From contig NZ_JAMGBF010000098.1 in assembly GCF_023516615.1 (NCBI RefSeq), positions 1-64,000 of the forward strand: a stretch of 64,000 nucleotides of DNA, read 5' to 3'. The translations under genes were made by a program, and so were the position numbers. The notes beneath the pieces were generated by a model, which was given only the letters and a program-made list of their open reading frames with translations, was not told the DNA's origin and ran no database searches. This stretch comes from Streptomyces panaciradicis (lineage in GTDB: Bacteria > Actinomycetota > Actinomycetes > Streptomycetales > Streptomycetaceae). Positions 40,871 through 49,549 of the stretch are shown here, piece by piece. The first letter of the stretch is position 1. Every line of letters starts with the position of its first letter.

Positions 40871-40925
40871 ACCGCTTTCAACAAAAGCGGGACGTGTTCA
40901 TTCCGCCGGTCCCGCGGAGCCGCCC

Positions 40926-41387
40926 TCAGCTGATGTCGATCTTCTCGATGACGGTGTCGGTGATCTCCGCCGGCAGCGTGATCTGGCCGGGCGAGAGATG
41001 GTCCAGGAAGAGCCGCCGGACGTCCTCGGCGTGCTGCGGCGCGGCGGCCTCCAGCGCCTCGCGGCCGGCCGGGGTCACCGTCATGTACGCCCCGCGTCCG
41101 TCGTCGAGGCACTCCTCCCGGGCGACCAGACCGCGCTTCACCATGCGGGAGAGGTGGTGCGAGACCCGGCTCTTCTCCCAGCCGAGCACCTTCGCGAGCT
41201 CCAGCACGCGCAGCCGGTCGCCGGGGGCGCGGGTCAGCTCGGCGAGCACCGAGTAGTCGGTGGCGGACAGCCCGAACCCGCTCCGCAGTGTCCGGCCGGC
41301 CTGGTGGACCAGCAGGTCGTGCATGCGCAGCATGCCGCGCCACGCGCGTTCCTCGGTGGGGCTCACCCGGCGGGGTGCTTCCTCCAT
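40926..41387 (-). CDS. MarR family transcriptional regulator
   Basis: A 153-residue winged-helix regulator: SATDYSVLAELTRAPGDRLRVLELAKVLGWEKSRVSHHLSRMVKRGLV is the DNA-binding core, DGRGAYMTVTPAGREALEAA the wing. It would form a dimer and release DNA on binding a phenolic or oxidising signal. It probably forms an operon with the downstream LLM flavoenzyme gene. Confidence 0.88.
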   Translation of the reverse strand: MEEAPRRVSPTEERAWRGMLRMHDLLVHQAGRTLRSGFGLSATDYSVLAELTRAPGDRLRVLELAKVLGWEKSRVSHHLSRMVKRGLVAREECLDDGRGAYMTVTPAGREALEAAAPQHAEDVRRLFLDHLSPGQITLPAEITDTVIEKIDIS

Positions 41388-41510
41388 GGGCCCACCCTAG
41401 GAGGTGGTTGACCTTTCCCCCGCCTCACCCTGTGGGAGGCGGCGGTGGGGCGGGCGGAGAGTGATCGACCCTCGCGTTGGCCGCCGTCCGGGGGCCGGCC
41501 TCCGCCCTGG

Positions 41511-42386
41511 TCAGCCCGCCGACTCCGCCGCGTGCGGGCTCAGCACGCCCGCCGTGACCAGGCCGATGATGACGATGCCGAGCGCGATGCGGTACCAGAC
41601 GAACGGCATGAAGCTCTTGGTCGAGATGAACTTCATGAACCAGGCGATGACCGCGTAGCCGGAGGCGAAGGCGATCACCGTCGCGAACAGCGTCGGCCCC
41701 CACGCCACGTGGTCGCTCTCCAGCGCGTCCTTGGTCTCGAACAGACCGGAGGCCAGCACCGCGGGGATGGCGAGCAGGAAGGAGTAACGGGCCGCGGCCT
41801 CGCGCTTGTAGCCCATGAACAGGCCGCCGCTGATGGTCGCGCCGGAGCGGGAGACGCCCGGGATCAGCGCCGCCGACTGGCACAGGCCGTAGACCAGGCC
41901 GTCCTTCACGCCCAGGTTCTCGAGCGTCTTGCGCTGCTTGGGCGCTCGGTGCCGGCCGCCGGTCTCGTCGCGCGCCGCCAGCCGGTCGGCCACGCCGATC
42001 ACGACGCCGACGACGATCAGCATGGTCGCCGTGATCCGCAGGTCGCGGAACGGCCCCTCGATCTGGTCCTTGAACAGCAGCCCGAGCACGCCGATCGGGA
42101 TCGAGCCGACGATCACCAGCCAGCCCATCTGGGCGTCGTGGTCCTTGCGCATCTCCCTGCTGAACAGCGAGCGCGTCCACGCCGAGATGATCCGGCCGAT
42201 GTCCCTGCGGAAGTAGATCAGCACCGCCGCCTCCGTGCCGATCTGTGTGATCGCCGTGAAGGCCGCGCCCGGGTCCTTCCAGCCGGAGAAGGCCGCCGTC
42301 AGCCGCAGATGCGCGCTGGAGGAGACGGGGAGGAACTCGGTCAGCCCCTGGACGAGCCCGAGGATGAGGGATTCAAACCAAGACAT
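41511..42386 (-). CDS. uppP: Undecaprenyl-diphosphatase
   Basis: A 291-residue polytopic membrane enzyme (BacA/UppP) that dephosphorylates undecaprenyl diphosphate so the lipid carrier can be reused in wall synthesis, giving bacitracin tolerance. Both signature motifs are intact: EFLPVSSSAHL near the N-terminus and PGVSRSGATISGG in the middle. ATG 42386 (MSWFES) is the family start; the longer frame upstream is arginine-rich. It stands alone. Confidence 0.93.
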   Translation of the reverse strand: MSWFESLILGLVQGLTEFLPVSSSAHLRLTAAFSGWKDPGAAFTAITQIGTEAAVLIYFRRDIGRIISAWTRSLFSREMRKDHDAQMGWLVIVGSIPIGVLGLLFKDQIEGPFRDLRITATMLIVVGVVIGVADRLAARDETGGRHRAPKQRKTLENLGVKDGLVYGLCQSAALIPGVSRSGATISGGLFMGYKREAAARYSFLLAIPAVLASGLFETKDALESDHVAWGPTLFATVIAFASGYAVIAWFMKFISTKSFMPFVWYRIALGIVIIGLVTAGVLSPHAAESAG

Positions 42387-42545
42387 GGAGTTACGGCGTC
42401 CAAGTGCTCGTCGAGGCGGGCGCGACGGAACGTCACGCCTGCCGGGCGTGGAGATCACGGGTGTGCAGGGCAGCCTAGCGTCCGGCGATGACGGGACCGT
42501 CACAGGGGTTTCACCGTCCCCGCCCGGCCTTGGCTTTCGGGGTGG

Positions 42546-42597
42546 TTGACCTTGCGCGGGGGCGGAGCTTACGTTGCAGGCAGGAGAAAGCGCTTGC
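42546..42597 (+). promoter_or_regulatory. Promoter and LacI-type operator of the sugar-catabolic operon
   Basis: TTGACC (42546-42551) and TACGTT (42570-42575) with an 18-base spacer form a plausible promoter. GAAAGCGCTTGC (42586-42597), with the perfect core AAGCGCTT (42588-42595), is a classic LacI-family operator and would cover about +5 to +16. No lacI gene is adjacent, so the repressor is encoded elsewhere. Confidence 0.6.
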
Positions 42598-42649
42598 TGC
42601 TCGTCCTCCTCACAAGGCCGCCGTTCCCGGAGGAGTGCTGATCGCGTCC

Positions 42650-43846
42650 ATGTCCACGTCCGAGACCCCGTCCGGGACGTCCCCGACCCCCTCCACCCCG
42701 CTCGCCGGCCGCCGCGTCCGGGCCGCCCTCGTCGGCATCGGCGCCATCGGGCGCGGCTCCCACCTGCCCGCCCTGGCCGAGCTCGCCGAGGAGGGCGAGA
42801 CCGAGGTCGTGGCCGCCGTTGACATCGATGCCACCGCGGTCGAGGAGTTCTGCGCGGGGAACGGGATCCCGCACGCCTACACCGACCTGGACCGCATGCT
42901 GCGCGAGCAGCGGCCGGACCTGGTGGCCATCTGCACCCCGCCCACGCTGCACCGCGACCAGACCGTCGCCGCGCTGCGGGCCGGCGCCTGGGTGTGGTGC
43001 GAGAAGCCTCCCATGCCGACCCTCGCCGACTTCGACGCCGTACAGGCCGAGGAGTGCACGGACGGCGGGCCGTACGCCTCGATCGTCTTCCAGCACCGCT
43101 TCGGCTCCGGCTCGCGGCACGTGCGCCGGCTGCTGGCCGAGCGGGCCATGGGCCGGCCGCTCGTCGCGCACTGCCAGACCACCTGGTACCGCGACACCGC
43201 CTACTACGCCGTGCCCTGGCGCGGCCGCTGGGCGACCGAGGGCGGCGGACCCGCCATGGGACACGGCATCCACCAGATGGACCTGCTGCTGGACCTGCTC
43301 GGCCCGTGGAGCGAGGTGCGCGCGATGGCCGGGCGCCTGGTGCACGACGTGGAGACCGAGGACGTCTCCACCGCCCTGGTCCGCTTCGAGAACGGCGCCC
43401 TGGCCACGGTCGTCAACAGCGTGCTGAGCCCCGACGAGGTCAGCCGCATCCGCATCGACTGCGAGCGGGCCACCGTCGAGCTCACCCACCTCTACGGCCA
43501 CTCCAACGCGAACTGGAGCATCACGCCCGCCCCGGACGTGCCGGGCGACGAGGCCGACACCTGGCGGGACTTCGGCGCGGACGTGCCCAGCTCGCACCTG
43601 GAGCAGCTGCGGGAACTGGTCGCGAGCATGCGCGCGGGGCGGCGCCCGCGCAGCAGCGGTGCCGACGGGCGCTCCAGCCTGGAGCTCATCGCCGCGCTGT
43701 ACAAGTCGGCGTTCACGGACACCACGGTGCGCGCGGGCGAGATCGGGCCCGGCGACCCGTTCTACACGGCGATGCACGGGGACGTCCCCGGCTGGGCACC
43801 CGTTCCTTCCACCGTTCCCGTCGCCGCCGAGGAGGTCTCCGCATGA
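42650..43846 (+). CDS. Gfo/Idh/MocA family sugar dehydrogenase
   Basis: A 398-residue NAD(P)-dependent oxidoreductase with the Rossmann motif VGIGAIGRGSHLP and catalytic lysine in WCEKPPMP; GHGIHQMDLLLDLLG is the substrate-site helix. It is the first gene of a three-gene operon with ATGA and GTGA overlaps. ATG 42650 was chosen; GGAGGAG at 42629-42635 is 14 bases upstream, further than ideal, and an in-frame GTG at 42635 is an alternative. The substrate is a sugar or sugar derivative, from the company of DUF6807 and cupin proteins and the LacI operator. Confidence 0.87.
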   Translation: MSTSETPSGTSPTPSTPLAGRRVRAALVGIGAIGRGSHLPALAELAEEGETEVVAAVDIDATAVEEFCAGNGIPHAYTDLDRMLREQRPDLVAICTPPTLHRDQTVAALRAGAWVWCEKPPMPTLADFDAVQAEECTDGGPYASIVFQHRFGSGSRHVRRLLAERAMGRPLVAHCQTTWYRDTAYYAVPWRGRWATEGGGPAMGHGIHQMDLLLDLLGPWSEVRAMAGRLVHDVETEDVSTALVRFENGALATVVNSVLSPDEVSRIRIDCERATVELTHLYGHSNANWSITPAPDVPGDEADTWRDFGADVPSSHLEQLRELVASMRAGRRPRSSGADGRSSLELIAALYKSAFTDTTVRAGEIGPGDPFYTAMHGDVPGWAPVPSTVPVAAEEVSA

Positions 43847-44769
43847 CGGGCCTGCGCCTGGTCCACGCCCACGGCGACCGGATCACGGTCACCGAACCGG
43901 CCACCGGCGTCGAGCTGCTCAGCTACGTGTACGCACCGGAGGCCGCGTGGGAGGCCCCCAAGCCGTACATCCACCCCCTGCGCACCCTGGCCGGCGAGGT
44001 CGTCACCGACTACCGGCCCAACGACCACCGCTGGCACAAGGGCCTGCAGCTGACGGCCTCGCACCTGTCCGGCGCCAACCTGTGGGGCGGCAACTCCTAC
44101 GTGCACGGCGAGGGCTACCTCGAACTCCCCGAGCGCGTCGGCTCGATGGCGCACGTCGCGTTCGACGAGGTCGCCGTGCGCGACGACCGCGTGGTCATCG
44201 CGGAACGGCTTACCTGGCACCCGTACAGCGGCGAGCTGTGGGCCGACGAGGAGCGCCAGATCGAGATCCACGACGTGGACCACGCGTCCGGGTCCTGGGC
44301 GCTGACCTGGTGCAGCGCGGTCACCAACCGCCGCGACGAGCCGCTGCGCTTCGGCAGTCCCACCACCGCCGGCCGTGAAATGGCGGGCTACACCGGGTTG
44401 TTCTGGCGTGGTCCGCGCGGTTTCCGGGGCGGCCGCGTCATCGGCCCCGACGCCGAGGGCCCCGGCCTGATGGGTGAGCAGGCGCCCTGGCTCGCCTTCT
44501 CCGGCGAGCACGACGGCGCCGACGGCCACGCCACCCTGCTGTTCGCGCACGCCCCCGAGAACGACCACGACGGCGCCCACGGCACGCATCCCGCCCACTG
44601 GTTCGTCCGCAACGAGCCGTTCGCCGCCGTGGCCCCCTCCTGGGCGTTCTACGACGAGCTGGAGCTCGCCCCCGGGGACACGCTCGCCCGCCGCTACCGG
44701 ATCGTCGTGGCCGACGGGGCCTGGGAGCGGGAGGAGATCGCCAAGTACCTGGAGGCGCACCCGTGGTGA
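43843..44769 (+). CDS. DUF6807 (PmoA-like) family protein
   Basis: A 308-residue protein: PYIHPLRTLAGEVVTDYRPNDHRWHKGLQ near the start, and PAHWFVRNEPFAAVAPSWAFYDELEL near the end. I recognise the DUF6807/PmoA group, beta-sandwich proteins often encoded with Gfo/Idh/MocA dehydrogenases and thought to act on sugars; the reaction is not established. ATG 43843 overlaps the preceding stop (ATGA). It has several conserved His/Asp residues in NDHRWHKG that could bind metal. Confidence 0.82.
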   Translation: MTGLRLVHAHGDRITVTEPATGVELLSYVYAPEAAWEAPKPYIHPLRTLAGEVVTDYRPNDHRWHKGLQLTASHLSGANLWGGNSYVHGEGYLELPERVGSMAHVAFDEVAVRDDRVVIAERLTWHPYSGELWADEERQIEIHDVDHASGSWALTWCSAVTNRRDEPLRFGSPTTAGREMAGYTGLFWRGPRGFRGGRVIGPDAEGPGLMGEQAPWLAFSGEHDGADGHATLLFAHAPENDHDGAHGTHPAHWFVRNEPFAAVAPSWAFYDELELAPGDTLARRYRIVVADGAWEREEIAKYLEAHPW

Positions 44770-45485
44770 GCGGCGGCGGCTTCACCGGTCTGCCGGGCGG
44801 CGTCGCCGTCTCGCACCTGTGCGTCTACGACTGGCCCGCCGCCGACGGGGTCCGCGGCGGCACCCCCCATGTGCACCTGACCTGTGCGGAGGCGTACGTC
44901 GTCACCGGCGGGCGCGGCGCGGTGCAGACCCTCACGACGTCCGGGTACGAGGTCACGCCCCTCGTACCCGGCACGGTCGCCTGGTTCAGCCCGGGCACCG
45001 TCCACCGGCTCGTCAACGACGACGACCTGCGCATCACGGTGCTGATGCAGAACAGCGGCCTCCCGGAGGCGGGCGACGCGGTGCTGACGCTGCCGCCGCG
45101 GTATCTGGCCGACGCCGAGACGTACGCCGCCGCGACCGCCCTCCCCGTGGACGCGCCGGAGGAGGAGCGGGCCCGGGCCGCCCGGGCTCGCAGGGACCTG
45201 GCCCTGGAGGGCTACCGGGCGCTGCGCGACGCGGACGGCCCCGAGGAGCTGGCCGCGTTCCACCGCGCCGCCGCGGCGCTGGTCCGGCCCCGGCTCGCCG
45301 AGTGGCGCGAGCGCTGGCGGCGGGGCGCGGAGGCGGCCGCGGCCGCCACGGGGGAGCAGCTGGACCGCCTCGAGAAGGGCGACGCGGGGTACCTCGCCGA
45401 CGCCGTCGTCCGCGCCGAACAGCCGTCGGAGTACGGGAGGTTCGGGATGTGCGGGCGGCTGGACGTGTACCCGGGGCCCGCCTGA
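44766..45485 (+). CDS. Cupin-domain protein
   Basis: A 239-residue protein with a cupin barrel in the first half (THEADING: PHVHLTCAEAYVVTGGRGAVQTL, then PGTVAWFSPGTVHRLVND) and a helical arginine/alanine-rich C-terminal half (EEERARAARARRDLALEGY ... LAEWRERWRRGAEAAAA). Cupins bind metal and catalyse isomerisation or oxygenation, or sense sugars. GTG 44766 overlaps the preceding TGA; GTG 44763 is also possible. It is the last gene of the sugar operon and converges on an HxlR gene. Confidence 0.82.
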   Translation: MSGGGFTGLPGGVAVSHLCVYDWPAADGVRGGTPHVHLTCAEAYVVTGGRGAVQTLTTSGYEVTPLVPGTVAWFSPGTVHRLVNDDDLRITVLMQNSGLPEAGDAVLTLPPRYLADAETYAAATALPVDAPEEERARAARARRDLALEGYRALRDADGPEELAAFHRAAAALVRPRLAEWRERWRRGAEAAAAATGEQLDRLEKGDAGYLADAVVRAEQPSEYGRFGMCGRLDVYPGPA

Positions 45486-45495
45486 CCCGCGGGCT

Positions 45496-45966
45496 TCACG
45501 CCGCCGTCGGGCCCGCCACCGTCCAGCCGTCGGCCTGGGGGTGGGCCGTCAGGTCCTCGTGGTGGACCGGTTCGCCGCAGGCCCGGCAGGTGACCACCGG
45601 GACCATCTCGTTGCCGCAGGTGTGCTCGACGACCATGGGCAGGTCGACGCCGCCGCGCAGATGCCGGTCGCCCCATTCCTTGAGGGTCATCAGGACCGGC
45701 TCCAGTTCGAGGCCCGCCGCCGTGGGCCGGTACTCGAAGCGCTGCGGGCGTTCGCTGTAGACGCGCTTGGTCAGGATCCCGGCGTCCACCAGCCGGCGCA
45801 GCCGCGTGGCCAGGATGTCGCGCGGGGCGCCGATGTTGCGCACCAGCTGGTCGAAGCGGCCGTTGCCCAGGCACACCTCGCGCAGGACGAGCAGCGAGTA
45901 CTTCTCGCCGACCAGCGCGAGGGCGTCGGCGATGGAGCAGGGGCGCGGGTCTTTGGAGGCGGCCAT
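45496..45966 (-). CDS. HxlR family transcriptional regulator
   Basis: A 156-residue regulator with the HxlR winged helix (RPCSIADALALVGEKYSLLVLREVCLGNGRFDQLVRNIGAPRDILATRLRRLVDAGIL) including the family's conserved N-terminal cysteine (CS), which can sense oxidants or electrophiles. The C-terminal part has two CxxC-like cysteines (CGNE, CRACG) that may bind zinc. TAGACT lies 6 bases upstream of the ATG without a ribosome-binding site, so it is probably leaderless. It is divergent from the thiolase gene. Confidence 0.87.
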   Translation of the reverse strand: MAASKDPRPCSIADALALVGEKYSLLVLREVCLGNGRFDQLVRNIGAPRDILATRLRRLVDAGILTKRVYSERPQRFEYRPTAAGLELEPVLMTLKEWGDRHLRGGVDLPMVVEHTCGNEMVPVVTCRACGEPVHHEDLTAHPQADGWTVAGPTAA

Positions 45967-46027
45967 GCCGCCAGTCTAGGGGAGGGTTTGATTTTCCAAC
46001 GCACCCGGTTATGGTGAGTTCGGATTT

Positions 46028-46085
46028 CCTACTGACCGGTAGGCGGGCAGGCAGGCAGGTTGCCAGGCAGGCCGGCAGGCCGGTC
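46028..46085. promoter_or_regulatory. TetR-type operator and GGCA-rich repeat upstream of the thiolase
   Basis: CCTACTGACCGGTAGG (46028-46043) is a near-perfect palindrome of the type bound by TetR-family regulators in front of acyl-CoA genes. It is followed by a GGCA/GGCAGG-type simple repeat (46042-46085). No TetR gene is adjacent. Confidence 0.45.
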
Positions 46086-46139
46086 GTACCCGTGACCCTG
46101 TCGACTCCGTCGACCCCGAACGTCCCGGAGGCCCGCACC

Positions 46140-47312
46140 ATGCGTGACGCAGTCATCGTCGAAGCCGTACGCACCCCGATCGGCAAGGGCAAGCCGAACG
46201 GCGCCCTCGCGCACGTCCACCCCGTGGAACTCCTCGCCCACACCCTGCGCACCCTCGTCGAGCGCTCCGGCGTCGACCCGGCGCTGATCGACGACGTCAT
46301 CGGCGGCACCGTCGACCAGGTCGGCGAGCAGGCCATGAACACCACCCGCTACGCCGTGCTGTCGGCGGGCTTCCCGGACACGGTCCCGGCCACCACCGTG
46401 GACCGTCAGTGCGGCTCCTCCCAGCAGGCCGTGCACTTCGCGGCGCAGGGCGTGCTCTCCGGGGCGTACGACATGGTCGTCGCCTGCGGAGTCGAGTCCA
46501 TGAGCCGGGTGCCGATGTGGTCCAACGTGCCGCCCGGCAAGGACCCCTTCGGCCCCGGAGTCGCCGAGCGCTATCCCGAGGGGCTGGTCCCGCAGGGCAT
46601 CAGTGCCGAGCTGATCGCCGCCAAGTGGTCGATCACCCGCGAGCGGATGGACGACTTCGCCCTCTCCTCGCACCGGAAGGCCGCCGACGCCTGGAACCAG
46701 GGCCTGTTCGACGCCGAGGTCGCACCGCTGGAGGGCGTCACACGCGACGAGTGCGTACGGCCGGACAGCACCGCCGAGATCCTCGCCGGCCTCAAGCCCG
46801 CCTACCACGACCCGAACTTCGCCGAGCGCTTCCCGCAGATCGAGTGGAACGTCACCGCGGGCAACGCCAGCCCGATCAACGACGGCGCCTCCGCCGTCCT
46901 CATCACGTCCTCGGAGACCGCGGAGCGCCTCGGCCTGCGCCCGCTCGCCCGGCTGCACAGCTTCGCCGTGACCGGCTCCGACCCGCTGCTGATGCTCACC
47001 GGCGTGATCCCGGCGACCGAGAAGGTGCTGCGCCGGGCCGGACTGGCCCTCGACGACATCGACCTGTTCGAGGTCAACGAGGCCTTCTCCAGCGTCGTCC
47101 TGGCCTGGCAGCAGGAGACCGGCGCCGATCTCGCCAAGGTCAACGTGCACGGCGGGGCGATCGCCCTCGGCCATCCGCTCGGCGCCAGCGGCACCCGGCT
47201 GACGACCACCCTCGTGCACGCCATGCGCGCGCGGGGCGCCCGCTACGCCCTGCAGACGATGTGCGAGGCGGGCGGCCTGGCCAACGCGATGATCCTGGAG
47301 GCCGCCGTCTAG
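46140..47312 (+). CDS. Acetyl-CoA C-acyltransferase (thiolase)
   Basis: A 390-residue thiolase that condenses or cleaves acyl-CoA units. The acyl-accepting C91 (QCGSSQQA), H345 (ALGHPLGASG) and C375 (MCEAGG) are all present. The CEAGGLANAMI ending is that of the degradative FadA-like group. ATG 46140 is chosen since the family starts MRDAVIVEAVRTPIGKG. It stands as a single gene with a TetR-like operator; a lipid or aromatic degradation role is likely. Confidence 0.92.
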   Translation: MRDAVIVEAVRTPIGKGKPNGALAHVHPVELLAHTLRTLVERSGVDPALIDDVIGGTVDQVGEQAMNTTRYAVLSAGFPDTVPATTVDRQCGSSQQAVHFAAQGVLSGAYDMVVACGVESMSRVPMWSNVPPGKDPFGPGVAERYPEGLVPQGISAELIAAKWSITRERMDDFALSSHRKAADAWNQGLFDAEVAPLEGVTRDECVRPDSTAEILAGLKPAYHDPNFAERFPQIEWNVTAGNASPINDGASAVLITSSETAERLGLRPLARLHSFAVTGSDPLLMLTGVIPATEKVLRRAGLALDDIDLFEVNEAFSSVVLAWQQETGADLAKVNVHGGAIALGHPLGASGTRLTTTLVHAMRARGARYALQTMCEAGGLANAMILEAAV

Positions 47313-47328
47313 CGAGCCGCAGGGGCGG

Positions 47329-48102
47329 TCAACGGCCCCGGATGTGGTGCCGCTTGCGCCACGCCACCACCGCGCCCACCAGGGCCGGCGCGGCGATGCA
47401 GGCCATCGCGATCAGGAACGCGGGCGACGTCGGTGCCGAGGCGCGGGCGCCCGCGACGACGTACGCGGCGGTGTTCGGGATCGAGCCGAGCGCCGTCGCG
47501 ACCAGGAAGGGCACCCAGCCCATGCGGGAGACGGCGGCACAGTAGTTCGCCGCCCAGAACGGCACCCCGGGGAAGAGCCGGGCCGCCATCATCGAGCGGA
47601 AGCCGTGCCGGCTGAGCTGTCCGTCCGCCGCCTTCAGCAGCCGGCCCCGCAGCAGCGGGCGCAGCGCGTCCTGCCCGAGCACCCGGCCCAGGCCGAAGGC
47701 GATACCGGCCCCGAGGACCGTGCCCACCAGGGTCGTGCCGATGCCCAGCTGTGAGCCGAACAGCGCGCCCCCCGCCAGGTTCAGCAGCGGGCGCGGCACG
47801 AACGCCACGGTGCACAGCCCGTACGCCCCGGCGAACACCACGGCCGCCGAGGCCCCGTTCAGCTGCGGCGGCCAGCCGTGCGCGAGCAGTCTCTGCGGTT
47901 CGAACAGCAGCACGCACGTGGCGGCGGCGGCCAGCAGGAGGACGAGCAGCGACAGCCGCGACCAGGGCGAGAGCAGCACGCGAGTGCCGCGCGCGCCCGG
48001 GCCGGGCGGGGCGGAAGCGGGGACGGCGACGGCGAGCTCCGTCGCGGCGGCCCGGGGAGAGGCCGTGGCGGTGCCCCCAGAGCGGGTGGTGGCATCGAGC
48101 AT
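47329..48102 (-). CDS. TVP38/TMEM64 family membrane protein
   Basis: A 257-residue protein with five to six membrane helices and the SNARE-associated (VTT/DedA) domain: FVPRPLLNLAGGALFG, then RLFPGVPFWAANYCAAVSRM. The family contributes to lipid movement across membranes. A 40-residue Ala/Pro-rich cytoplasmic N-terminus precedes the first helix. It is divergent from the AlkD-like gene with about 40 bases between them. Confidence 0.86.
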   Translation of the reverse strand: MLDATTRSGGTATASPRAAATELAVAVPASAPPGPGARGTRVLLSPWSRLSLLVLLLAAAATCVLLFEPQRLLAHGWPPQLNGASAAVVFAGAYGLCTVAFVPRPLLNLAGGALFGSQLGIGTTLVGTVLGAGIAFGLGRVLGQDALRPLLRGRLLKAADGQLSRHGFRSMMAARLFPGVPFWAANYCAAVSRMGWVPFLVATALGSIPNTAAYVVAGARASAPTSPAFLIAMACIAAPALVGAVVAWRKRHHIRGR

Positions 48103-48139
48103 CCGGTGACACTAACCGACCGGTGTGTGTGATCGCCGT

Positions 48140-48874
48140 ATGGTTCGTCGCATGGGCGCCACGGACGAGGTCACGATGGATGTGCCGTTCAGCACACTCG
48201 CCGACACGGTGCTGGAGCGGCTCACCGCCGTCTACGCCGCCGCGGCGGACCCCGAGCGGGCCGCGCCCATGCGCGCGTACATGAAGGACGTGGCCCCCTT
48301 CCTGGGCCTCAGCACGCCCGTGCGCCGCGCGCTGTCCCGCGGGGTCGTCGACGGTCTGCCGCGCCCCGGCGAGAGCGACTGCGCGGCCATCGCGCTGCGG
48401 TGCTGGCGGCTGCCCGAGCGCGAGTACCAGTACTTCGCCGTCGACTACCTGCGCCGCCACGCGCGCGTGTGCTCCTCGGCCTTCCTGCCCGTCGCCCGGC
48501 ACCTGGTCGGCACGCGCTCCTGGTGGGACACGGTCGACCTGCTCGCGGCACACGTCGTGGGCGCCCTCGTGGCGGCCGACCCGGCGCTGACGGCGGACAT
48601 GGACGCCTGGATCGCCGACGAGGACCTGTGGATCGCCCGCACCGCACTGCTGCACCAGCTGCGCTACAAGGAACGCACCGACGCCGACCGCCTCTTCGCC
48701 TACTGCCTGCTTCAGTCCGGCCACCCCGACTTCTTCATCCGCAAGGCCATCGGCTGGGCGCTGCGCGAGTACGCCAGGACCGACCCGGAGGCCGTACGGG
48801 CCTTCATGGCCCGGGAGCGCGGACGGTTCGCCCCGCTGACGGTGCGGGAGGCGCTGAAGAACATCGGCGCGTAG
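48140..48874 (+). CDS. DNA alkylation repair protein, AlkD-like
   Basis: A 244-residue all-helical HEAT-repeat protein of the AlkC/AlkD glycosylase group. The SWWDTVDLLAAHVVG stretch contains the conserved Trp and Asp needed to hold the alkylated base. It would excise 3- and 7-alkylpurines. Several starts are possible (GTG 48125, ATG 48140, ATG 48152); none has a ribosome-binding site. I chose 48140. Single gene, convergent with a DUF3592 gene. Confidence 0.84.
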   Translation: MVRRMGATDEVTMDVPFSTLADTVLERLTAVYAAAADPERAAPMRAYMKDVAPFLGLSTPVRRALSRGVVDGLPRPGESDCAAIALRCWRLPEREYQYFAVDYLRRHARVCSSAFLPVARHLVGTRSWWDTVDLLAAHVVGALVAADPALTADMDAWIADEDLWIARTALLHQLRYKERTDADRLFAYCLLQSGHPDFFIRKAIGWALREYARTDPEAVRAFMARERGRFAPLTVREALKNIGA

Positions 48875-48879
48875 CCGGG

Positions 48880-49284
48880 TCAGAGCGTGGCGATGCCCCA
48901 GACCAGGAGCGCGGCGCTGAGAACGGCGGTGACGAGCGCACCGCGCAGGGTCGCCCCCAGACCGCCGTAGGGGTCCATCGGGCTGTAGGGGCTGTCCGGG
49001 GAGACCAGGACCGTCATGGCGGAGCCGACCTCGGCCGGGCGGCCGAACGAGGCGTTGGCGACACCGGCCTCGTAGCGCCGGCCGTCGAGGACGTAGCGGA
49101 CGACCGGGGTGAGGAAGTACGCCCCCGGCCTGCCGCTGCGGGTCGCCCTGTGGTCGACGATCTCGGCCTGCAACTCCCGTGCCGTCGGCCGGATCCGCCG
49201 CAGGGTCACGTGGTCGCGCAGTTCGCGCACCACGGTCACGAGCGATGCCACGAGCACGCCTGCGGTCACCAGCACCCACACCAT
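48880..49284 (-). CDS. DUF3592 membrane protein
   Basis: A 134-residue protein with an N-terminal and a C-terminal membrane helix (MVWVLVTAGVLVASLVTVV and GALVTAVLSAALLVWGIA) and an extracytoplasmic beta-rich DUF3592 domain between them (VRYVLDGRRYEAGVANASFGRPAEVGSAMTVLVSPDSP). Function unknown. TATAGA (49292-49297) lies 7 bases upstream of the start, suggesting a leaderless mRNA. Confidence 0.78.
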   Translation of the reverse strand: MVWVLVTAGVLVASLVTVVRELRDHVTLRRIRPTARELQAEIVDHRATRSGRPGAYFLTPVVRYVLDGRRYEAGVANASFGRPAEVGSAMTVLVSPDSPYSPMDPYGGLGATLRGALVTAVLSAALLVWGIATL

Positions 49285-49352
49285 GGGGCCATCTATAGCG
49301 CACCGGGGAAAACCATTCGACGCCGGACGGCCCGTCGACGATGATCGACCCC

Positions 49353-49454
49353 ATGTTCCGGCACGCCTTCCTCCTCGCAGCATCCGCAGTCGCGGATGCT
49401 CCGAAGGCTGCCGTTCCGATCTTCCTCGCCGCAGCCGACGGCGCCCGAAGCTGA
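49353..49454 (+). ncRNA. Structured leader with possible 33-codon ORF upstream of EF-Tu3
   Basis: Between the DUF3592 gene and the EF-Tu gene, bases 49379-49400 form a perfect 9-bp hairpin AGCATCCGC / GCGGATGCT with a 4-base loop. A second possible pairing is GGCTGC (49406-49411) with GCAGCC (49431-49436). An ATG at 49353 opens a 33-codon frame ending at 49454, running through both hairpins (MFRHAFLLAASAVADAPKAA...). No strong ribosome-binding site precedes it. It could be a regulatory leader, an attenuator, or a short peptide; the evidence is structural only. Confidence 0.4.
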
Positions 49455-49549
49455 CCCTCTCCGGATCGTCCGGCGGACCCCGCAGGGGGAGGGTCGGCGA
49501 GTCCTTGGGGTCCCCGCTCTCCTTCGAAGAGGCTTCGAGGTACTCAGCC

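Noticed and set aside
46042..46085. GGCA-rich tract as coding extension of the thiolase
   Set aside because: The frame is open to 46011, but the residues are repetitive (GRRAGRQVARQAGRP) and no thiolase has such an extension; ATG 46140 matches the family start.
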